Positions 57,962 to 64,000 of a stretch of DNA of 64,000 nucleotides are shown in pieces. The notes beneath the pieces were generated by a model. It saw only the letters and a program-made list of their open reading frames with translations. It had not been told where the DNA came from and made no database searches. The stretch's first letter is position 1, and each line of letters starts with the position of its first letter. Made by a program: the position numbers and the translations under genes. Location of the stretch: the NCBI RefSeq assembly GCF_020103695.1, contig NZ_JAHXBF010000022.1:176776-240775 (forward strand), read 5' to 3'. The stretch is from Hyalangium versicolor (GTDB taxonomy: Bacteria > Myxococcota > Myxococcia > Myxococcales > Myxococcaceae).

Positions 57962-59665
57962 ATGGTGGCTCACCTGAACCCGAGGAACCTCAAGCCCGGC
58001 CAGTGGGTGGACGGCTTCCGCATCATCAGGCTCCTCGGGAGCGGATACTTCGGAGTGGTCTTCGAGGCCGAGAAGTCAGGACACCGCTTCGCGCTCAAGT
58101 TCGCCTGCCACCGCGAGGATAGCGGCGATGCCGCGCAGACGGACGCGCGCATGCAGCGCGAGCTGAGCTGCCTGCATCAACTCCGGCACCCCAACATCGT
58201 CCGCGCGTGGGGTTCGGGCCGTTGGCCAGATCCTCGCTCCGGTTGGCTCTACATCGTGCTGGACCTCATTGAGGGAGACACGCTGGAGCAGTGGGCGGTG
58301 CGGACACACCCGACGCCCCACGAGGTGATCGTGCTCGCCGACAAGGTCTTCGCGGCCCTGGAGCACATGCAGGCGCATGGCGTCGCTCATCGGGATCTGA
58401 GCCTGCGCAACATCATGGTGAGCCGCGCGAGCAACGAACCGGTCATCATCGACTTCAGCGTGGGAGACTACGCGGCGGCGCAAAACCTCACGAGTGAACC
58501 GTTGCCCCCCGGAAACCCGCGCTACCGGAGCCCCGAGGCAACGCGCTTCTGGGAGGAGCATCGCCATGATCCGCGAGCGCGCTACCTCTTCAAGGCCACG
58601 GACGAGGTCTACTCACTGGGCGCCGTCTTCTATGATCTGCTCGCGTACGCCCGCCCCAGCGAAGCCTACCTGGGCGAACCGATCAACAACCCCCTCGTCC
58701 CACCCCCTTCGCCTTTCGCGCTGACCCAGGGGCGAGTCCCCCAGGCCCTCAGCGACTTCACGATGAACCTCATCGCTCGCACCCCTGAGGAACGTCCTGC
58801 ACACCCCAGGGATGCCCGGCGGGTGCTGGCGGACTTCCGGCAACATCAGGACCCGGCGTGGCACACCTCCTTCCATCCTCCATCAGCCCAGGTTCCACCC
58901 GCGCCCCACCTTGTGGCGCGCGCCCAGACGGCCCTGGCGCGCATCGTCTCCACACTGAGAGCCTGGAGAGGGTGGCCTCGACGCGCTCTTGGAGGAGGGA
59001 TGATGCTGGTGGTCCTCCTGGCGATCCTGGGTGCGGTCCTCTCCGTGGCTGCAAAGGAGACAAACCGCTCTGGGGGGTTACCCTTGGCGCTCCCTACCCA
59101 GATGGAGATGAGCCCCACCTTGAACCCTCCCGAGAAATTGCCCCTTCTCCCCGGTCCACGGGGCACCTCACTGGCACGATCGCTGGCCGAGGCCTGCGCC
59201 CTCGCCGTTGCAACGGCTGCATGGCTCGAGCTGGGCTGCGCGGGTGTGCAGCTGCGCCCGGATCCTGCCCCGTGCCCCGAGGAACATATAAAAGGAATGG
59301 ATTCACTCGGCTGGGTTCTGAACGAGGGAGGACGCGAGTTCCTCGTTGACGTCACCCAGCCAATGACCGACATCACCGATCGGACTCCTGCCGTCTTCAA
59401 GGATGGCCCCGTCACGGGAATGCTGCTCGAAGAGAACTTCCCAGCTCTCGCCGGAACCAGGCTGGAAGGGCACCTCTGGACGGGCGGCGATCGGATCTAT
59501 GGCCACTATCTGTGGGCGCTCATCCCCGGCAGGGGCAGGATTCCCGTATGCCTCGAGCTCGGTGATTACAACAGTGCCGGAATGGACAAGGAAGAAGGCT
59601 CCAAGCCTGGAGCCGTTCTCGGACTCAAGAAGGCGGCGGTGATCCCTCGGGACCGCTGGCGGTGA
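57962..59665 (+). CDS. Transmembrane Ser/Thr kinase fused to a lipoprotein-like sensor domain
   Basis: 567 residues (GAGAGGAGG ribosome site). Kinase domain ~15-300: LGSGYFGVVF, FALKFA with Lys46, HRDLSLRN (143-150), DFS for DFG (164-166), YRSPEA for APE. A transmembrane helix at ~344-363. The C-terminal ~140 residues lie outside the membrane and match the lipoprotein at 5869-6372, including a vestigial signal-peptide-like stretch ALAVATAAWLELGC (412-425). That points to a past fusion of a kinase gene with a lipoprotein gene. The DFS motif is common in active myxobacterial kinases, so activity is likely. Confidence 0.85.
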   Translation: MVAHLNPRNLKPGQWVDGFRIIRLLGSGYFGVVFEAEKSGHRFALKFACHREDSGDAAQTDARMQRELSCLHQLRHPNIVRAWGSGRWPDPRSGWLYIVLDLIEGDTLEQWAVRTHPTPHEVIVLADKVFAALEHMQAHGVAHRDLSLRNIMVSRASNEPVIIDFSVGDYAAAQNLTSEPLPPGNPRYRSPEATRFWEEHRHDPRARYLFKATDEVYSLGAVFYDLLAYARPSEAYLGEPINNPLVPPPSPFALTQGRVPQALSDFTMNLIARTPEERPAHPRDARRVLADFRQHQDPAWHTSFHPPSAQVPPAPHLVARAQTALARIVSTLRAWRGWPRRALGGGMMLVVLLAILGAVLSVAAKETNRSGGLPLALPTQMEMSPTLNPPEKLPLLPGPRGTSLARSLAEACALAVATAAWLELGCAGVQLRPDPAPCPEEHIKGMDSLGWVLNEGGREFLVDVTQPMTDITDRTPAVFKDGPVTGMLLEENFPALAGTRLEGHLWTGGDRIYGHYLWALIPGRGRIPVCLELGDYNSAGMDKEEGSKPGAVLGLKKAAVIPRDRWR

Positions 59666-59778
59666 GCCTGGCTGAGCACCCTCCCTCATGAGTCACTCGC
59701 CTTGGCCCCCATCTATCAGGTAGGATGCTCCGCGTCGCGTGGACCTTCCACTCACGCGCTTGCCGGAGCATCAACCTC

Positions 59779-60963
59779 ATGGCCACCGCCAAAGGTCCAT
59801 GGAATCCCCAGGGCCTCATCCTCTTCTCCCAGGGCTCCACCTCCTACGAGTTCCTCCGCCACGAGGAGTTCACCCACCATGGTGAGCACATCATGCTGGC
59901 CTGGAAGCGCACGCCCCTGGGCGCCGAGGGCCAGGTGCTCGTCCGCTGCCTGCCACCGGATGCGAAGGGACACACTCCCGAGGCGCTCGCCCGCATTCGG
60001 GCCCGGCTGGAGGAGGAGGTGCGGCTGGCCTCCTACCTGGAGCACCCCAACATCGCCCGCATCCTGGCTCGCTGTGAGTCCAACGGCGTGCTCTATGTCG
60101 TGACGGAGTTCGTCCCGGGCCCCTCGCTGCACACGCTGCTGAGCGCCTCGATGATGCGCAACGCGCGGCTGTCCGAGGCGTTCGTCCTCTACGTGGGCGC
60201 CGAGGTGGCCAGCGCGCTGCACCACGCGCATACACGCACGGACGAGCACGGCTGGCCGCTGGGCATCATCCACCGCGATGTCAGCCCCGGGCGCATCTAC
60301 CTGCGCCCGGATGGCCGCATCACCTTGACCGACTTTGCCCTGGCCCGCTCGCTGCTGCCCGGACGCGTGAACACCACGATCCCGCGGGCCCGGGGGGACA
60401 CCTTCTATGCCTCACCCGAGGAGCTCCTGTGTCAACCGATGGATGCGCGCTCGGACATGTTCTCTCTGGGCCTGGTGCTGCTGGAGCTGGCGACCTGGAA
60501 GGTCCTCTACGCGACTGCCGCGGCGAGGCCCGAGGATCTGCAGCAGGCGCTCACGCCCACGGCTCGAGAGAAGATCCACACCGCCGAGACCGTGGCGGTG
60601 ACCACGGACATGCCCGAGCAGGCGGACGACTGCATCCTGAGAGCGGCGACCTACAGCCCCAAGGATGTGGAAGAGATGACCGAGGCGCTCCGGCCTCCGC
60701 TGCGCTCCATCCTCCGGGCCCTGCTGCGATATCGGCCCGCGGATCGCCCTGCTTCGGCGGCCGCTGTCGAGGCGGAGCTGCGCGCGGGCCTTGCCGCGCT
60801 GGGCACTGCCTATGGAGCCGCCGAGGCCCTCGACGAGGCCCGGCGCGCGGTGTCATCGGCTGCTTCGCATCGGGACGCGGTGACACCCGCCGGCAAGGAC
60901 TATCTGCCAGGAGTGCCTCGGTTGTCGGGCGACATCCTGCCCACCCGCTCAGGTGGCGCATAG
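59779..60963 (+). CDS. Ser/Thr kinase-like protein, probable pseudokinase
   Basis: 394 residues from ATG 59779 (GGAG ten bases upstream). The kinase fold is clear, but key residues are changed. The VAIK lysine position reads VLVRCL (Arg56), and the catalytic loop reads HRDVSPGR (165-172), so the metal-binding Asn is Arg. The glycine loop is not recognisable and DFG is DFA (185-187). The HRD Asp and the metal-binding Asp185 are kept. It has no membrane helix. It follows the transmembrane kinase and precedes a TPR lipoprotein, so it may act as a scaffold or regulator of the neighbouring kinase. Confidence 0.78.
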   Translation: MATAKGPWNPQGLILFSQGSTSYEFLRHEEFTHHGEHIMLAWKRTPLGAEGQVLVRCLPPDAKGHTPEALARIRARLEEEVRLASYLEHPNIARILARCESNGVLYVVTEFVPGPSLHTLLSASMMRNARLSEAFVLYVGAEVASALHHAHTRTDEHGWPLGIIHRDVSPGRIYLRPDGRITLTDFALARSLLPGRVNTTIPRARGDTFYASPEELLCQPMDARSDMFSLGLVLLELATWKVLYATAAARPEDLQQALTPTAREKIHTAETVAVTTDMPEQADDCILRAATYSPKDVEEMTEALRPPLRSILRALLRYRPADRPASAAAVEAELRAGLAALGTAYGAAEALDEARRAVSSAASHRDAVTPAGKDYLPGVPRLSGDILPTRSGGA

Positions 60964-60975
60964 GTCTGGTGCCCC

Positions 60976-62139
60976 ATGAGCTCTGCTGGAGAATTCTTCG
61001 CCTTGGTTCGCTACCTCGTCATCGCATGCTGCGCTCTGGGAATGAGCTGTGCCACCACTCCTCTCCCCGCGCCCGCCACCTCACCCGCCGCGCCGCCCGC
61101 CGCGGAGCCCTCGTCCGAGCTCAAGCCGCTGCCTTCGGCGGACGACCTGCCGTATCTCACTCTCGAAGGCCTCGTGGAGCGGCTGCAGACCCCTGAGGCC
61201 CACTACCGCGTCGAGAAGGATGACTCACCGTCCGGTGGCTGCGCGGATTCACTCTGGCCCCTGGGCATCCCGCCGGTCGATGTCCCTCGGGTGGTCGTGG
61301 AGAACGGCCAGCGAGTCGTCCAGGAGTGGCCGTTGCCCCCGGAACAAGAGGCGCTGCTGACCCAGGCCGTGCAACAGTTCAACTCCCAGCGCTACGAGGA
61401 AGCGGAGAAGCTCGGCCAGCAGGTGATGGAGACGTCTCCGGGCAGCTACCTGGCGCACGGGCTCCTGGGAAACATCGCGTTGACCCGGGGCGATGCCACC
61501 GCCGCGCTCACCCATTTCCAGGAAGCGGTGCGGCTCAACCCGAACGACGCGCAGCTCCGCTACGATCTGGGCGGTGCACTGCTCCGCCTGGGCCGGCGGA
61601 AGGAGGCGCGTGAGGCGATGGCCTGGGCGCTGGTGCTGGCTCCCCGCGATGCCTCGCTTCGCAAGCTCCTGGGAGGCCTCCGCTGGGCGGGAATCGAGCT
61701 CAAGGGGGACGTCCTCGTTCCCCGCGGCTACGCCTACAAGAGAGGCGAGGAGATGATCATCCTGTACGATCCGCTTTACGGTCCCGCCTGGATGGCCTTC
61801 GGCGCATGCAAGGCGTTATGGCACGCGGATGCCAGACACCGAGAGGAGATGACAGGTCAAGCGGAGCACTACTTCAACTCGGTGGAGGACTACGAGTGCG
61901 TAGGCCTGACCGCGCAAGCCCATGCCTTGCAGAGAGCCAAGGCCGGGAAGGACCCCGTGGATCCCACGCTGGATCGACTGCTGGACGTGATGCGAGATGA
62001 CATGCTCCAGGAGGTGGTGCTCTTCGAGGCCATGTCGCGAGTCTCTCCTCAAGTCACCCTGACTCTGGACGATGAGCGCCAGCAGCGGCTGTGGCAGTAC
62101 GTGCTCAAGTACGTGCTCGTACCCGTGGGTGAGGAGTGA
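60976..62139 (+). CDS. TPR lipoprotein
   Basis: 387 residues. The signal peptide ends in a lipobox-like GMSC (Cys25), followed by an Ala/Pro tether. TPR units lie at ~125-225 (AVQQFNSQRYEEAEKLGQQV; ALTHFQEAVRLNPNDAQLRY; KEAREAMAWALVLAPRDASL). The C-terminal ~140 residues are helical with conserved-looking cysteines (GACKAL; YECVGL). It lies 12 bases after the pseudokinase gene and is probably the last gene of the FHA-DUF2381-kinase cluster. Likely a protein-protein contact in the envelope. Confidence 0.8.
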   Translation: MSSAGEFFALVRYLVIACCALGMSCATTPLPAPATSPAAPPAAEPSSELKPLPSADDLPYLTLEGLVERLQTPEAHYRVEKDDSPSGGCADSLWPLGIPPVDVPRVVVENGQRVVQEWPLPPEQEALLTQAVQQFNSQRYEEAEKLGQQVMETSPGSYLAHGLLGNIALTRGDATAALTHFQEAVRLNPNDAQLRYDLGGALLRLGRRKEAREAMAWALVLAPRDASLRKLLGGLRWAGIELKGDVLVPRGYAYKRGEEMIILYDPLYGPAWMAFGACKALWHADARHREEMTGQAEHYFNSVEDYECVGLTAQAHALQRAKAGKDPVDPTLDRLLDVMRDDMLQEVVLFEAMSRVSPQVTLTLDDERQQRLWQYVLKYVLVPVGEE

Positions 62140-62157
62140 AACCGGGCGGAGGGAAAC

Positions 62158-63498
62158 TCAGCCGCGGTGCCGCTCGGCCACGCGGTACAACTGGGTGAGC
62201 GAGTAGTCCACCAAGCTCTGGCGCGAGCGCATGTACCTGTGCGCCCTCATGAACGGCAGCCAGATGCGCTTCCCGACTCGCACCTGTACCTCCTCCAGCT
62301 TCTTGCGCGGGATCCACTGTCCGCCCAGGTGACGCACCAGCACCTGCCCCAGGTAAGCACCCACCGTCGGCACCGCCCTCTGCTCTATCTCGTTGCGCTC
62401 GAAGACCTCGGGGAATCTCTCCACCCAGAACTGGAAGTCCACGTCCGTGAGGGACTCGGGCGTCTGCTCGAACACGGATGGCACCTGCGTGTGCAACAGC
62501 GCCACCAGGTACTCGGCCAGCAACGAGTAGTGCTCCAGCGCCGCCTTCGTGTCCACTACGTCCGTGGGCAGCGTGGCCTCCGCTGGCAGCCACTCCTCCG
62601 GCTCGGGCGGCTGGTACGCGTTGAGTTCCTCTATCCTCCGCTGGCGCTGGCTGATGGCGACGCCGTCCACCAGTCGCGCCAACAGCGGTGCCGCATCCGG
62701 CTGAAAGTGAGGCTCCACGGGAGCCAGCGTCGCGTTGCGCTCATGCAGGGTGCGCAACACTGTGTTCAACTCGAGTTCCGGGCGCAGGTGCACCAACACG
62801 CGAGCCTGGGCTTGGCGGGCCCCCTCGCTGGTGAAGTCCGCAGCCGTGGGCCATGTCACCAGCAACACCGCGCCGTTCGGCAATTCCTCCACCCGGTATG
62901 CCGGCGTGGACAGCATCCGCTCGCGACCGACCGTCTCCACCAGCTTCGGCCCGAACACATTGAGCCAGCTCACCTCATACACTTTGTCGAAGCCGTCTCG
63001 GAAGCGGGTCCTGTCGTCGCGACCATAGTTGGGAAAGCCCGCCAACTGTCGGTCCGCCATGCTGTGCGCTGAGGTGTAGGGAACTGAATAGTGGACAGCC
63101 CAAGCTCGCACCATGTCAACGAACGCACGGCACCTCTCCACCTCGGTGAAGAAGGAGAGCGGCTGCACATGCAGCATGACCCCCAATTCCCTAGGAGACT
63201 CCTGGAGTCCGCAACTCAGCGCCAGCGAGACGAATGGATATGTCGAGTGATAGAGCCCCGTGCCTGCGATGTCCTCCGTGCGCCGCTCCCCAAGCGCTTT
63301 CCAGACAGCGACACGGGTGTATTTGCGCTGCCTCCTGCCTTCCACGACGTCCGGCATCCATTCGCCCGCATGCGCCTCAAGCGCCTGGAGAAAAGGCGCC
63401 AACGCGCGCTCGACGTCCTGCTGTGGCTCGAAGGTCCCGTCCATGAAGAGCGCGAGGCTGTCCTCCACATTCAAGTCCCGTAGCGTCAGCAGCTTCAT
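62158..63498 (-). CDS. Probable immunity protein for the downstream-edge toxin
   Basis: 446 residues, no signal peptide or membrane helix. Its ATG overlaps the toxin gene's stop (ATGA), and the order toxin-then-immunity is kept. Composition and landmarks (FMDGTF; GLYHSTYPFVSLALSCGL; YTSAHSMADRQLAGFPNYG) recall large myxobacterial immunity proteins of the DUF3396-like kind, but the match is from memory and weak. It is longer than a typical immunity protein, so a second domain is possible. Confidence 0.55.
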   Translation of the reverse strand: MKLLTLRDLNVEDSLALFMDGTFEPQQDVERALAPFLQALEAHAGEWMPDVVEGRRQRKYTRVAVWKALGERRTEDIAGTGLYHSTYPFVSLALSCGLQESPRELGVMLHVQPLSFFTEVERCRAFVDMVRAWAVHYSVPYTSAHSMADRQLAGFPNYGRDDRTRFRDGFDKVYEVSWLNVFGPKLVETVGRERMLSTPAYRVEELPNGAVLLVTWPTAADFTSEGARQAQARVLVHLRPELELNTVLRTLHERNATLAPVEPHFQPDAAPLLARLVDGVAISQRQRRIEELNAYQPPEPEEWLPAEATLPTDVVDTKAALEHYSLLAEYLVALLHTQVPSVFEQTPESLTDVDFQFWVERFPEVFERNEIEQRAVPTVGAYLGQVLVRHLGGQWIPRKKLEEVQVRVGKRIWLPFMRAHRYMRSRQSLVDYSLTQLYRVAERHRG

Positions 63499-64000
63499 TG
63501 GACCAGCACCTCCACTCCCTTGACGCGCCTTTGGACGAAATCCACGGCCGCACCCATTGTTCCCAGGTCCTGCGGTATGAGGTTGCCACCCTCGTAGACA
63601 AGATAAACTCTTTGTACCTGGACGCGGCTCCTGAGAGAGGGCCGAAGAATGTCCAACGTCCCGCCGTAGTAGTCTGCGGCAGAGCGTGCATCCATCGCGA
63701 TTTGTTCACGCAACGAGGCGGGTTTGAGTGGCGCGAGGAAGCGGCTCTTGAAGCTGAAGGTCTCCACGTGAGGAGCCGGGCCAGCGGAAGGCTGTTCCTC
63801 GATGACGAGCACGTCCGCGAAGCGGATACCGGGCACGTTCGGCTTTGACACGCCCACGTGCACTTCGATGCGCGGCCGGGTAAACCCCTTGAGCCAGCGG
63901 CGCTGCACCACCGGCAGGGCCGCATCGGCTCGGAACTCCGCCACCATCTCCCGCTCGAAGGCCAGGCCTCTCGCGAAGGCCCGGTGCATCTGCTCGTACC
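63495..64000 (-). CDS. C-terminal part of a nuclease-like polymorphic toxin, cut by the window edge
   Basis: The frame stays open to the window edge (168 residues seen), so the N-terminal delivery part is outside. The segment FADVLVIEEQ - VETFSFKSR - DARSAADYYGGTLDILR - VYLVYEGG matches a toxin C-terminus I recall on myxobacterial polymorphic toxins. Asp in FADVLV with E-x3-K in VETFSFK is a PD-(D/E)xK nuclease-like core. It is coupled by ATGA to the putative immunity gene. Confidence 0.62.
   Translation of the reverse strand, partial: YEQMHRAFARGLAFEREMVAEFRADAALPVVQRRWLKGFTRPRIEVHVGVSKPNVPGIRFADVLVIEEQPSAGPAPHVETFSFKSRFLAPLKPASLREQIAMDARSAADYYGGTLDILRPSLRSRVQVQRVYLVYEGGNLIPQDLGTMGAAVDFVQRRVKGVEVLVQ

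Overview
The window is high-GC chromosomal DNA from a Gram-negative delta-proteobacterium, most likely a myxobacterium of the Cystobacterineae (Archangium / Cystobacter / Stigmatella type). The evidence is the mix of families: DUF2381 paralogues, several Ser/Thr kinases, sigma-54 activators with sigma-54 promoters, a MYXO-CTERM-like tail, very large lipoproteins and secreted proteins built from HYR and DUF5011 Ig-like domains, and PilA-type pilins of the Myxococcus kind. No rRNA, tRNA, insertion sequence or CRISPR array was seen.

Layout. 1-3.6 kb: a tightly overlapped minus-strand operon (TPR envelope protein, MurG-like glycosyltransferase, radical SAM/SPASM protein, start of a further gene). 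3.7-8.3 kb: a Hod-like cofactor-free dioxygenase, an ECF sigma factor with a membrane partner, a DUF2381 protein with a lipoprotein, a small lipoprotein and an AllA-like lyase. 8.5-14.1 kb: a secreted EEP/lamin-tail protein, a diiron metallo-beta-lactamase protein followed by a Ser/Thr kinase, and two envelope proteins. 14.3-19.5 kb: a TfoX-like protein with a histone-H1-like tail, an acyl-CoA ligase, a zinc alcohol dehydrogenase, and the cysteine pair serine acetyltransferase/cysteine synthase. 19.6-22.5 kb: an accessory island with a probable secreted polymorphic toxin and its immunity gene, beside a 21-codon gene remnant. 22.5-27 kb: a two-repeat lipoprotein, a DUF2442/FHA-like protein, a serine hydrolase and YaeQ.

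27-33 kb is a sulfide-oxidation island. Sulfide:quinone oxidoreductase is transcribed away from a central sigma-54 activator. On the other side of the activator lies an operon for persulfide dioxygenase, rhodanese, a TauE/SafE exporter and a split YeeE/YedE transporter. Both arms have a sigma-54 -24/-12 promoter and, at nearly equal distance upstream, TGAAACG / CGTTTCA boxes.

33-53 kb is a surface-structure region: a MYXO-CTERM ELWxxDGT/HYR protein, a 2,706-residue lipoprotein with about 26 DUF5011-type repeats, three tandem type IV pilin genes, and a 1,476-residue propeller/HYR/DUF5011 protein. Each pilin gene has its own sigma-54 promoter, and an identical terminator separates the cassettes. 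A fourth, gutted cassette upstream keeps promoter and terminator but no pilin gene, so it could make a short RNA.

53-56 kb: a GAF-type sigma-54 activator divergent from ahpC-ahpD, which has a near-consensus sigma-54 promoter and a 9-bp-arm inverted repeat. 56-62 kb: a phospho-signalling cluster (two-FHA protein, DUF2381 protein, transmembrane kinase fused to a lipoprotein-like domain, probable pseudokinase, TPR lipoprotein). The right edge holds the C-terminal part of a nuclease-like toxin and a probable immunity gene.
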